In this document: positions 33,974 through 42,104 of the stretch, piece after piece
Position numbering within the stretch: the first letter of the stretch is position 1
How the letters are laid out: the number at the start of each line of letters is the position of its first letter
Source: an uncultured Pseudomonadota bacterium
Lineage (GTDB): Bacteria; Myxococcota_A; UBA796; SXON01
NCBI GenBank assembly: GCA_903885375.1
Contig: CAISIK010000168.1
Coordinates: 1-64,000 of the forward strand
DNA length: 64,000 nt
Direction: 5' to 3'
Notes under the pieces: model-generated
Database searches by the model: none
Told to the model about the DNA's origin: nothing
What the model saw: the letters and a program-made list of their open reading frames with translations, nothing else
Made by a program: the position numbers and the translations under genes

Positions 33974-34669
33974 ATGGACCGTTGGCCGGAGTTCGAGCTG
34001 GAGCGACTGGAAACGGTGCTCGTTCGCGCCGAGCTCCAGGAGCAGCGCCTGCTCGCCGCTGGCGACTACCAGGGGGTCGTGAACCACCTGCTGCGGTCGG
34101 CCTCGGCGGCCTGCCTTGCCGACCGGGAAGATGCCGCGCTCGGCTTCGTGGCCCGCGGCGCCGTGCGCACGATGGAGTGGGTGCGCGCCGCCCGCGCCGC
34201 CAAGACCAAGCCCTCCACCTTCGCCGACGTCGCCTTCACCCGTGGCTGGCTCGCCGCCGCGATCTGCCCGCCCCCGGGCATGGAGGAGCCTGCGGGTCAC
34301 CTGCTCGCCATGAGCGGCTGGCAGCCGGCCGGGCAGGTGCACAACGCCCGCATGGTGGCCGCCCTCCTCATCGGCGATGTGCCCGCGGCTGAGCTCTCGC
34401 TCCAGCGGTGCGACCTGTCCGATCCCGGCCTCGGCGCGCCCCTGAAGCGCTTCGTGTCGGCGCTCCTCGCGGGCGAGGAGGATGCGATGGCGAAGGCCGC
34501 CAACGCCTGGCTGCGCGAGAAGATGGATGCCACCATGACGCACGAGTGGGGCGCCTACAATGAAGTCCCCATCGAGGTGAGCGGGGTGCTCGCGCTCGCG
34601 GCCCACCATGGCCGACCGCTCCTCCTCCCCGGCAACCGGGTCCTCACCCGCTTCCGCACCGGCGCGTGA
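33974..34669 (+). CDS. Hypothetical helical protein
   Basis: A 231-residue soluble, mostly helical protein without signal peptide. Features include a start MDRWPEFELERLETVLVRAE, a central part GWQPAGQVHNARMVAALLIG and an ending HEWGAYNEVPIEVSGVLALAAHH. The general helical layout and the late N-E-V-P segment recall the Imm49 family of immunity proteins, but that is only an impression. It shares its stop with the GTG start of the glycosyltransferase, so the two are coupled. Function is unknown; in this pair it might be an accessory of the glycosyltransferase. Confidence 0.65.
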   Translation: MDRWPEFELERLETVLVRAELQEQRLLAAGDYQGVVNHLLRSASAACLADREDAALGFVARGAVRTMEWVRAARAAKTKPSTFADVAFTRGWLAAAICPPPGMEEPAGHLLAMSGWQPAGQVHNARMVAALLIGDVPAAELSLQRCDLSDPGLGAPLKRFVSALLAGEEDAMAKAANAWLREKMDATMTHEWGAYNEVPIEVSGVLALAAHHGRPLLLPGNRVLTRFRTGA

Positions 34670-35709
34670 AGCTCCTCTACGGGGTCGTGGGCGAGGGAAT
34701 GGGGCACGCCACCCGCTCGCGGGTGGTGATCGACCATCTCCTCAACGCCGGGCACGAGCTCCACGTGGTGGTGAGCGGGCGCGCCTTCGGTTTCCTGCAC
34801 GACCGTTTCGCCGATCGGCCGCGCATCACCGTCACCGAGATCGCCGGTCTGCACATGAGCTACGAGGGCAACTCGCTCGCCCTCGGCCGGAGCGTGGCGG
34901 AGAACCTCGGCAAGGCGCCCGCCTCGCTCCTGCGGAACCTCGCCACCTGGCTCCGCATGGACTTCGAGGCCGACGCCGTCATCAGCGACTTCGAGAGCTG
35001 GGCGTTCTTCTACGGGCTGAACCACCTCAAGCCGGTCATCAGCATCGACAACATGCAGGTGATCCACCGCTGCGAGCACCCCGAGGCCATCACCGAGGAC
35101 CCCCACTTCCGCCTCGCCCGCGCGGCGGTGAAGGCGAAGCTCCCCGGCGCCCACCACTACCTGGTCACCACCTTCTTCCGGCCTCCGCTCCGCAAGGACC
35201 GCACAACGCTGGTTCCGCCCATCCTCCGGCCGGAAATCCTCGCGGCGCGCCGGGAGCCCGGCAAGCACGTGCTCGTCTACCAGACCGGCACCAGCAACGA
35301 GGCGCTCATCCCCGAGCTCCAGCGCCTCCCCTTCGAGTTCCGGCTCTACGGGATGCGTCGCAACGCCCAGCTCGGCAACGTGCGCCTGTGCGACTTCAGC
35401 GAGGCGGGCTTCATCGACGACCTCCGCACCGCCCGCGCCGTGGTGGCCGGCGGGGGGTTCTCGCTCATGAGCGAGGCCGTGCACCTCGGCGTGCCCATGT
35501 TCGCCGTGCCGCTCGACGGGCAGTACGAGCAGGAGCTCAACGCGCGCTACCTCGCCATGCTCGGCTACGGCACCTTCGCCGAGCGCTTCGACGCCGACCG
35601 CATCGGCGAGTTCGTGGAGAACGCCCCCGAGCGCACCGGCTACCTTCCGCGCGACAACAGCGAGCTCTTCGACCGGGTGGATGCGCTGCTGGACGAGCTC
35701 TCGGGGTAG
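34666..35709 (+). CDS. GT28/MJ1255-like glycosyltransferase
   Basis: A 347-residue GT-B fold enzyme. The start MKLLYGVVGEGMGHATRSRV is the typical N-terminal GxGxGH loop of the MurG/MJ1255 class. The second half has the nucleotide-sugar site: HVLVYQTGTSNEALIP, then GFIDDLRTARAVVAGGGFSL, MSEAVHLGVPMFAVPLDGQYEQELNA. It starts at GTG within the preceding stop (GTGA). Acceptor and sugar are unknown. It is cytosolic or peripheral to the membrane, with no membrane helices. Confidence 0.88.
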   Translation: MKLLYGVVGEGMGHATRSRVVIDHLLNAGHELHVVVSGRAFGFLHDRFADRPRITVTEIAGLHMSYEGNSLALGRSVAENLGKAPASLLRNLATWLRMDFEADAVISDFESWAFFYGLNHLKPVISIDNMQVIHRCEHPEAITEDPHFRLARAAVKAKLPGAHHYLVTTFFRPPLRKDRTTLVPPILRPEILAARREPGKHVLVYQTGTSNEALIPELQRLPFEFRLYGMRRNAQLGNVRLCDFSEAGFIDDLRTARAVVAGGGFSLMSEAVHLGVPMFAVPLDGQYEQELNARYLAMLGYGTFAERFDADRIGEFVENAPERTGYLPRDNSELFDRVDALLDELSG

Positions 35710-35719
35710 GGGCCGACCC

Positions 35720-37033
35720 TCACTCGCAGCTGTAGTCCGTGACCGTCAGCTCATCGATGCGGTGCTCGTTCGTCTCCCCGCCCGTGCCGGCGGTGAACCC
35801 CACGTAGGCCGAGAAGGCCGTGAAGCCGGGCACGTCCTGGTCGATGTACACGACGCCATCCACGGCCACCCGCACATGCGGCGCGATGGCGGTGACCTCG
35901 ACCTGGTGCCAGCCGGTGTCCTCCATCTCCGGGAGCGCGGCCCAGGCCTGGTAGGCATCCACATCGCCATCGAAGGTGAAGGCCAGGTGGTCCTCGGCCG
36001 TGGGGTCGACGCCGCCGTTGTAGTAGGTGTCGATCTCCAGCGACCAGCCGGGAAGGGCGGGGCCCGCCGTGCAGTCCGCGCTGCCGCCGTAGCCGATGCC
36101 GCACCCGCTCCCGCCCAGAAAGCCCGTGGCCCGCGCGGTGTCCAGCGCGGTGAGCGAGAGGCCGTCGGCCCCCGTGCCGCCGCCGATGTACACGTAGAAG
36201 GCGATGTCCACGTTGTCGCCGTTCACGGGCGTGGAGGTCTCGAACGCCGAGCCCACCTGGTTGGTGCTCGCCGCGGTCAGCAGGAGGTTCGCGGCGCTCG
36301 AGTCCCACGCGGCCGAGCCTTCGTAGTGCCAGCTCGAGAGCGAGAGCGCGTCGTAGGTGTAGGCGCCATCGAGGCAGGCGCCGACCCGGGTGGTGGTGGC
36401 CACGCCGCAGGAGTCGGTGGCGGTGAGCGACACGAGCTGCGGGCCGGTGGTGCGCCCGGCGGCGGGCCAGAGGTAGGTGGTGGAGCCATCGGCCTCGGAG
36501 CTGCCCGTGAACAGCACGCCATCCTCGCTCGCCGCCCACTCCACGAGGAGGTCGAGGGCATCCTCCTCCGCGTCGGAGACGGCGCCCACGAGCTCGGCGT
36601 CCACACCTTCGGCCACCACCTCGTCGGCGTAGGGGGAGGCGATGGTCACGACCGGCGCTTCGTTCCCGGCCGCACGGAGCGGCACGACGAGGCGCGAGTC
36701 CTCGTCGTTGGAGAGCACGACCAGCTCGGCCTCGCCGTCGAACCCCTCCAGGCCCACGAGCGTGCTCTCGCCGTTGTCCAGCGCCAACGGCAGGGTGGGC
36801 GCCGAGGTGATCGACCAGCCCTCGCCCTCCACCGCGATGCTCTCGATGCGGAGCGTGCCCTCGCCCACGTTCTGCAGGAGCACATCGCGCCCTTCCGGCT
36901 CGCAGAGCCCGGTCAGCGTGAGCGCGTCGGGATCGGCCACGAGCTCCGGGCGGCCATCGCCCACGGGGTCCTTCTCGTTGTTCAAGCCGTAGTCGGAACA
37001 GCCGATGAGGAGCGCGGCGAGCCAGAAGCGCAT
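35720..37033 (-). CDS. Lipoprotein with L-type lectin-like domain
   Basis: A 437-residue surface lipoprotein (MRFWLAALLIGC, Cys12). After a linker come a beta-sandwich resembling the ASPM/SPD-2-type 'leave-no-trace' domains (LLQNVGEGTLRIESIAVEGE), then an Ig-like domain starting NEAPVVTIASP. The C-terminal half (about 225-437) is a legume-lectin-like sandwich with STNQVGSAFETSTPVNG, GGGTGADGLSL, LPGWSLEIDTYYNGG, HLAFTFDGD and HQVEVTAIAPHVRVAVDG. The conserved Asp and Asn-containing blocks suggest a working sugar- or metal-binding site. Convergent with the glycosyltransferase gene (10 bases). Confidence 0.85.
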   Translation of the reverse strand: MRFWLAALLIGCSDYGLNNEKDPVGDGRPELVADPDALTLTGLCEPEGRDVLLQNVGEGTLRIESIAVEGEGWSITSAPTLPLALDNGESTLVGLEGFDGEAELVVLSNDEDSRLVVPLRAAGNEAPVVTIASPYADEVVAEGVDAELVGAVSDAEEDALDLLVEWAASEDGVLFTGSSEADGSTTYLWPAAGRTTGPQLVSLTATDSCGVATTTRVGACLDGAYTYDALSLSSWHYEGSAAWDSSAANLLLTAASTNQVGSAFETSTPVNGDNVDIAFYVYIGGGTGADGLSLTALDTARATGFLGGSGCGIGYGGSADCTAGPALPGWSLEIDTYYNGGVDPTAEDHLAFTFDGDVDAYQAWAALPEMEDTGWHQVEVTAIAPHVRVAVDGVVYIDQDVPGFTAFSAYVGFTAGTGGETNEHRIDELTVTDYSCE

Positions 37034-37083
37034 CCTCCGATCCTACCCTCATGCGGCCCGCTCGGGGCGCCGATCCCTTCGCC

Positions 37084-37407
37084 ATGACCCCCGACTCGCA
37101 CCGAAACGCCGACCGCGCCCTCAAGTCCCTGCAGAGCCTCCCCGGTGTGGGCCCGAGCATCGCGGCCGATCTCGCCCGCCTCGGCTACCGCGAACCCGAG
37201 GACCTCTGCGGCGAAAACGCCGACGCCATGTTCATCCGCCTCCAGAAGCTCACCGGCATGCGTCAGGACCCGATGGTGCTCGACGCCTTCCGCTGCGCCG
37301 TCCACTCCGCCAGCTCGCTCGAACACGACGCCGAGCTCGTGAAACCCTGGGTGTGGAGCCGACTTCGTGCTCCCCGCAAGGAGGTCGCGCTCGAAGAGGT
37401 GGGGTGA
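37084..37407 (+). CDS. Helix-hairpin-helix protein of the Cdd1 ('pathogenicity locus') family
   Basis: A 107-residue protein; ATG 37084 fits the family start, while ATG 37051 would add 11 residues. It contains the HhH motif SLQSLPGVGPSIAADLARLG, then YREPEDLCGENADAMFIRLQ and DPMVLDAFRCAVHSA, matching the small Cdd1 family. HhH units usually bind DNA backbones. The family has no known reaction despite the name, which came from a genomic island. It stands alone between divergent and convergent neighbours. Confidence 0.85.
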   Translation: MTPDSHRNADRALKSLQSLPGVGPSIAADLARLGYREPEDLCGENADAMFIRLQKLTGMRQDPMVLDAFRCAVHSASSLEHDAELVKPWVWSRLRAPRKEVALEEVG

Positions 37408-37483
37408 AGAAAGCTGCCTCACCTCCGCGGGGCCGGCTCGCCGCCACCTCCCGGTGGCCGGGCCACGGCGCTCCGGGCGCGGA

Positions 37484-38845
37484 TCAGCGCGCGGGGATGG
37501 TCTTGCGGCGCGGCGCGCGACGTTCGGGGGCGCTCGTGTCGGGGCTCACGAACACCGCGACGGCCTCGGCGAAGGGGCTGTTCGGGTCCATGTCCCAGCG
37601 CTCCATGCGCTCGAAGCGCCAGCCGGCGCCCATCCACCGCGCCATCTCGCGGGCCATGGCGGGCGGGTTGCTCCCCTGGAGCGCCACGCGCCGCGGGTTC
37701 AGGCCCTGCACCGCCGCCACCACGCGGCCGCCGAGCTCCTTGCGGCCGGTGTCGATCCACACGAGCGGACGGCGGCCCATGAGACGGGGCGCCACATCCT
37801 CGATGGCCTCCGGCCAGGAGTGAGCGCCGAATTCGGCGGCCACACGGTTGGCCGAGGCGTTCTCGACCGCGCGGGCACGCAGGCGGTCATCACTCTCCAA
37901 GCCGAAGGCCCAGCCGGCCACTTGCGCGAACGCCATGGTGCGGGCGCCAATGTGGGCGCCCACATCGAGCACCGCATCGCCCTTCTCCACCCCGAGGAGG
38001 CCCGGCGCGGCGGCGAGCAGCGAGGCGAAGGCGGGCAGGTGCCGCGGCAGGTGCTCCTCGGTGCCCATGCGGATGCGGAGGCCGAGCGCCGACCAGTCGA
38101 GGTGGTCGCCGCCGTAGAGGCGCTGCCACCCGATGCCGAGGCGGTCCTCTTCGATCGGGTACTCCGCCACGACCCCGCGGAGCTCCACGAGGGTGGTGGC
38201 CAGCGAGGCGGCCCACGCTGCGGCGGCGGGCGCGAAGGCCGGCAGGCGCACGCCCACGAGCAGCTCCTCGCCCACCTGACGGGCCCGGAGGCCGAGCACG
38301 GCGCCCGACGTGGGCACGTTCGCCGAACGCAGCGAGGCCGCGGCGGCACCCATGAAGCTGTGAAGCAGCGGGGAGAGCTTCTCGCAGGTGGGGATCGCCA
38401 CGAGGCCATCGCCCTCGCGGCCGCCCACGCCCACGCGCGGCAGGCCGCGGTCGCTCTCGCCCCACTGCACCCGCACCTCGCTCAGGAGGCCCTCCACGCG
38501 GTGAAGGGGGCCGGCCTTGGCGGTGATGCCCACATCCCGGAACGCCTGGTTCCACAGGAGCTCGTGGGCTTCGTACTGGCCGCGCACGCTCAAGTGCATC
38601 CACGGGCAGCCGCCGCATGGCCCCCACTTTTCGCAGGTGGGCTCCACGCGGTCGGGGTGCGGACGATCCGCCGGCGCCAGCGCCCGCGCGCGCACCTGCG
38701 CTCCCTGGCGACCAAAGACCCGCGCCTTCACCGCTTCGCCAGGAATGCCGCCGAATACCGCCAACTGCTGGCCATCGCCGCGCACGTAGGCCTCACCCCG
38801 GCTCAGCCACCCCTCGGGCACGACCACATGTACGTCCGGCTTCAT
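37484..38845 (-). CDS. RlmD/TrmA-like RNA methyltransferase, catalytic motifs altered
   Basis: A 453-residue member of the uracil-C5 methyltransferase class. It has a TRAM-like N-terminal barrel (about 1-60), the iron-sulfur site CEKWGPCGGCPWMH (three Cys) with a further Cys expected at the later PTCEKLSP, and a Rossmann SAM domain VLDVGAHIGARTMAFAQ. However, where family members have DPPR-x-G, this one reads WIDTGRKELGG. Where they have the catalytic SCNP, it reads GSNPPAMAREM, so the nucleophile Cys is Ser. The frame is intact and long. It may be an enzyme with another mechanism, an RNA-binding relic, or a non-methylating paralog. Start ATG 38845 is preceded by a divergent gene at 45 bases. 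Confidence 0.82.
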   Translation of the reverse strand: MKPDVHVVVPEGWLSRGEAYVRGDGQQLAVFGGIPGEAVKARVFGRQGAQVRARALAPADRPHPDRVEPTCEKWGPCGGCPWMHLSVRGQYEAHELLWNQAFRDVGITAKAGPLHRVEGLLSEVRVQWGESDRGLPRVGVGGREGDGLVAIPTCEKLSPLLHSFMGAAAASLRSANVPTSGAVLGLRARQVGEELLVGVRLPAFAPAAAAWAASLATTLVELRGVVAEYPIEEDRLGIGWQRLYGGDHLDWSALGLRIRMGTEEHLPRHLPAFASLLAAAPGLLGVEKGDAVLDVGAHIGARTMAFAQVAGWAFGLESDDRLRARAVENASANRVAAEFGAHSWPEAIEDVAPRLMGRRPLVWIDTGRKELGGRVVAAVQGLNPRRVALQGSNPPAMAREMARWMGAGWRFERMERWDMDPNSPFAEAVAVFVSPDTSAPERRAPRRKTIPAR

Positions 38846-38890
38846 CCCACGCGGGCTATCACGAATGGCGCGCCGAGATAGTCCGGGCGG

Positions 38891-39457
38891 ATGTCCCGCT
38901 CCCGGCCGCTCCCTACCCTCGCCGCCCTCGGATGGGCCGCGCTCGTGTGCTCGCTCCAGGCCGCACGCGCCGCCGACCCCGCGCCGCCGCCCGCCGAGGC
39001 TCCGGCCGCCGCGCCCGCCGATGCCGCGCCCACCGGCGCGGACACCGTCTTCACCTTCTCGGGGGAGGTGCCGACGGGCTGGACCGCCGAGGGCAAGGTG
39101 CTCGCCCACCAGGCCGTCCTAGTGGTCGGCGATGGCAGCGGCGCCGTGAGCCTCCTGTGTACGCCCATGCAGGCCGCGGGCGGGCCGGTCACGGCCACGG
39201 TCACGCGGGCGTTCGTGGTCCCCGAGGGGGAGTCCGACACCTGGAGCCGCGTGGAGGCGCGGGTTTTCGGCCCGGACAAGAAGCCGATCGCCGGGGCGAG
39301 CCCGCAGCTGTTGAGCGCCATCAAGGTGGGCACCACCATGAGCGCAGCGCCCTACACCTTCACCCCGCCGGCCGGCGCTTCCACCTGGCGCCTTTGCCTC
39401 AAGACCGGCGGCGCTGCCCGCGGCAGCACCGTGGTGAAAGAAATCCGCATTCGTTAG
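38891..39457 (+). CDS. Secreted protein, unknown
   Basis: A 188-residue protein with a clear signal peptide (MSRSRPLPTLAALGWAALVC then SLQAARA), a low-complexity linker rich in Ala and Pro, and a beta-sandwich of about 140 residues (TVFTFSGEVPTGWTAEGKVL ... TWRLCLKTGG). Two cysteines (LLCTPMQ and RLCLKT) could pair. The fold resembles carbohydrate-binding jelly rolls, but I do not recognise a family. It ends 12 bases before the convergent CotH gene. Confidence 0.72.
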   Translation: MSRSRPLPTLAALGWAALVCSLQAARAADPAPPPAEAPAAAPADAAPTGADTVFTFSGEVPTGWTAEGKVLAHQAVLVVGDGSGAVSLLCTPMQAAGGPVTATVTRAFVVPEGESDTWSRVEARVFGPDKKPIAGASPQLLSAIKVGTTMSAAPYTFTPPAGASTWRLCLKTGGAARGSTVVKEIRIR

Positions 39458-39469
39458 GCCGCCCCGTCG

Positions 39470-40741
39470 CTACCAGTCGGCGAGGTGGGCATCCATCCAG
39501 GCCAGCCGGAGCGTGATCCACTCGCGCACGTGGGCATCCTCCTCGGCGTAGCTCTCCACCTCGTAGAAGTAGGTGCCGTAGTTGATGCTCTCGATGGGCC
39601 ACACGGCGTCGTTCCGTTCGATTGCGGGGCCGAGGATGGCCTGCAGCGCGTCGATCCGGGCGGGCCAGGCGTCTTCCGCGAGGGGCCCGGCGCGGAGCTC
39701 GCTCCAGCGCTCGGCGAGGCGCGCGGAGAACTCGGCGTCCGCCGCCATCCAGGCCCAGAGCTCGGGTCGGTAGCCGATCCACACGTCGTGCCGCGCGTAG
39801 GACCCATCGCCATAGTAGGGGAACTGCCCGAAGGTCATGTCGAGGTCCCAGGGCAGGAAGTGCACGGTGCCACCGGTGTCCTTCCAGGCGTGCATGCTGG
39901 TGTAGAACGCATCCTCGTTCTTGAAGAACTCCTCGATGAGCACGGCGTTCACGGCGCTGTCCACATCCACGAATTCGGCCACGGGGGCCTGGTGGTACAC
40001 CCCGCGCTCCCAGTCGGAGAAGAGCTCCCAGAGCGCGGTCTCCTCAAGGTCGCCGAGGGCTTCGACGTCGGGCGACACGAGCTTCCAGCACCCGTACGTG
40101 ACGGCGTTTTCGTAGAAGCACTCGTGGTCCGTCTGCGTGACGACGAAGGCCTGCCCCGTGAGCGCGCCATCCTCGATGTCCACGCGGTCGTCGTCGCGTT
40201 CGATGCGCTCCACCAGCGCGTGCACGCCGAAGTAGGCGCCGTTCTGGGTGAGCTCGCACAACGAGGACTCGGCGGCCGGCTCCCCCAGCTCGCGCAGCAG
40301 GTCGTAGCCGAGCTTGTCCCGCACGAGGAGGCGGTCGTAGTAGAGGCCATCCACCACCCAGTCCCGCTCGGCCCCCATGCCGAGGAGGTTCACCGACTCC
40401 GGCAGCTCCACGCCGTACCCGGGCTTGGCCACCTGCGAGGAGCTCCGCCCCCGGATCCACACCTCGGCCTCCCCCGCGTACTGCTCGACGCCATCGGCAT
40501 CCCACACGCTGAACCGCGCCGGCACCCGCACATCGTAGGCGGGCGGCGCTTCCCACTCGAGCGCGAGCTGGCAGAGGCGCTCGGTGTCGTGGCTCGGCGG
40601 CGCCTCGCTCGGGCCCGGCGGAAGCTCGGCGCCCGCCGCGGGGAGCACGCTCGCCGCCGGCGCCTCGCCCTCCACCTCGCCGGCAGCGCAGCCCCCGAGC
40701 CACACGACGACGAAACCCGGCGTTCGTACACCCACCCGCAT
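39470..40741 (-). CDS. CotH-type kinase lipoprotein
   Basis: A 423-residue lipoprotein (signal to about Cys18 in VVWLGGCAAG) with a CotH kinase fold. Family marks are AEVWIRGRSSSQVAKPGYGVEL with the Lys, then GAERDWVVDGLYYDRLLVRD, GAYFGVHALVERIE, the FKNEDAFYTSMHAW block and the metal-binding HFLPWDLDMTFGQFPYYGDG. CotH phosphorylates spore-coat Ser in Bacillus; here it is an outer-surface relative, with ATP supply unexplained. The last 100 residues are helical (EWITLRLAWMDAHLADW), typical for family members. It ends convergently with the preceding gene. Confidence 0.9.
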   Translation of the reverse strand: MRVGVRTPGFVVVWLGGCAAGEVEGEAPAASVLPAAGAELPPGPSEAPPSHDTERLCQLALEWEAPPAYDVRVPARFSVWDADGVEQYAGEAEVWIRGRSSSQVAKPGYGVELPESVNLLGMGAERDWVVDGLYYDRLLVRDKLGYDLLRELGEPAAESSLCELTQNGAYFGVHALVERIERDDDRVDIEDGALTGQAFVVTQTDHECFYENAVTYGCWKLVSPDVEALGDLEETALWELFSDWERGVYHQAPVAEFVDVDSAVNAVLIEEFFKNEDAFYTSMHAWKDTGGTVHFLPWDLDMTFGQFPYYGDGSYARHDVWIGYRPELWAWMAADAEFSARLAERWSELRAGPLAEDAWPARIDALQAILGPAIERNDAVWPIESINYGTYFYEVESYAEEDAHVREWITLRLAWMDAHLADW

Positions 40742-40766
40742 TCGATACCCTAATCGACCCCGCGGC

Positions 40767-40818
40767 CCGATGCGCGGCGAGCCCTTCGCCCCCACGCGGA
40801 CGGGCAGACGCGCATCGG
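40767..40818. repeat. Dispersed palindromic element, copy 1
   Basis: Outer arms CCGATGCGCG (40767-40776) and CGCGCATCGG (40809-40818) pair perfectly. The enclosed 32 bases, read as reverse complement, match the element at 56092-56140 closely (about 43 of 48 positions with one indel). It fills the gap between the CotH start and the end of the sulfotransferase gene. Confidence 0.72.
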
Positions 40819-40820
40819 CC

Positions 40821-42104
40821 CTACCCCCACCCCTCCGGATCGGCCGGATACCCGAGCGCCGCGCGGGTGTCGGACACGAGCGGCTGGGCGCACAAGGGCT
40901 CGAGCGTGCCGATGCGATCGAACCACCGCCGGTGGCGCGGCTGGGCGGTGGCCATCACGAGCGGGAGGCCGCGGCCGAACCCGCCCACGAGGTCGTCGGG
41001 GGCCGCGAGCCCCAGCCACGACGAGAGCGCACCGAGCGCCGCCGCCTGCCGATCCGGCGAGCCGAGCACATCCTCGAAGCGGAGCACGAAGCGGTCGGCC
41101 GCCTCGAACGCGAGGATGGCCCGGTGCGCGCTCGCCCACTGGAAGGCGCACACCTCGGGGAGCGGCGCGCGCCGCCAGGCCTCCCACCCGGGCGGACGGT
41201 CGAACTTCCACCACCGCTCGCCACCCGGCACCTCGTGCGTGTACCCGCCGATGTCGAGCCCGCCGGCGTCGTGGCTGTGGAAGCCCGGGTAGCGCCACCC
41301 ATCCACGAGGCCGTTGATGCTCGCCGCGGGGTTGCGCGTGAGGTGAAGGATGCGGAGGCGCGCGTGCGGAAAAAGCCGTGCCAACCAGGCCAGCCGGTAG
41401 GCGTTGCTTGGCGTCTTGATGAGGAGCGGCAGCCGCGCCAGCTCCCCGGGCGTGGCGTGCGCCCAGGGCACCGGGAGCACGAACGGGGGCTCCTCCACGG
41501 GCGCGACCGGCACGAACTCGCCGCCGGGGCCGAGCCCCGCCACCCGCGCCCGGTCCAGGTCGTAGGCCGAGGGACGCAGCGCCGGCCAGCGGGCGCACAG
41601 CCGCGGGAAGAGGAGCGCGTAGAAAGCGGTGGTGTCGCGCCACTCGCCGGGCGCCCACCCGTCGAGGCGGAGCTCCTGGAGCGTGGTAGCCACGTCGGCT
41701 TCAACGGCGAGCGCCGTGATCGGCAGCTCGGGCCACTGGAGCACCAGCCGGGCGGCGATCTCCGCGGCGAACGCGGGCACCGCGGCGGCCGGGAGCGCCC
41801 CCGCCGGACGACCGCAGTCCGCGCCGATCAGCGTGGAGAGCCCGTCGGGAACGGGGTGATCGGGGGCGACGGCATCGCTCGACTCGCCCGCGCAACCCGA
41901 GAGACGGAGCTGGGGGTTCATCTCGGCGCGCAGGTGCAGGAGCCCCGGCACCCGCCGCAGCACCTCCGCGAAGATCGAGCTGCCGCCGCGTGAGCTGCTG
42001 GCGATCAGCACCACCTCGCGCACGTGCGCGCACACGTCGGGCGCGGGCAGGCCGGCGCGCAGGGCGAGGAACCGCTCGCGCACGGCCGCGAGATCAGCGG
42101 CCAA
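40821..42104 (-). CDS. Sulfotransferase-family protein
   Basis: A 427-residue soluble protein. The PAPS 5'-phosphosulfate loop is VVLIASSSRGGSSIFAEVLR (about 32-50), and the 3'-phosphate site LRILHLTRNPAASINGLVDG (about 260-280). Then come FRYPG-like residues and a C-terminal HRRWFDRIGTLEPLCAQ with VSDTRAALGYP. The first loop is a variant (ASSSRGGSS) of the usual GTxRSGTT. A sulfate donor site is likely; the acceptor is unknown. Its ATG lies within the last bases of the upstream sulfotransferase gene (11-base overlap), so the two act together. Confidence 0.85.
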   Translation of the reverse strand: MAADLAAVRERFLALRAGLPAPDVCAHVREVVLIASSSRGGSSIFAEVLRRVPGLLHLRAEMNPQLRLSGCAGESSDAVAPDHPVPDGLSTLIGADCGRPAGALPAAAVPAFAAEIAARLVLQWPELPITALAVEADVATTLQELRLDGWAPGEWRDTTAFYALLFPRLCARWPALRPSAYDLDRARVAGLGPGGEFVPVAPVEEPPFVLPVPWAHATPGELARLPLLIKTPSNAYRLAWLARLFPHARLRILHLTRNPAASINGLVDGWRYPGFHSHDAGGLDIGGYTHEVPGGERWWKFDRPPGWEAWRRAPLPEVCAFQWASAHRAILAFEAADRFVLRFEDVLGSPDRQAAALGALSSWLGLAAPDDLVGGFGRGLPLVMATAQPRHRRWFDRIGTLEPLCAQPLVSDTRAALGYPADPEGWG

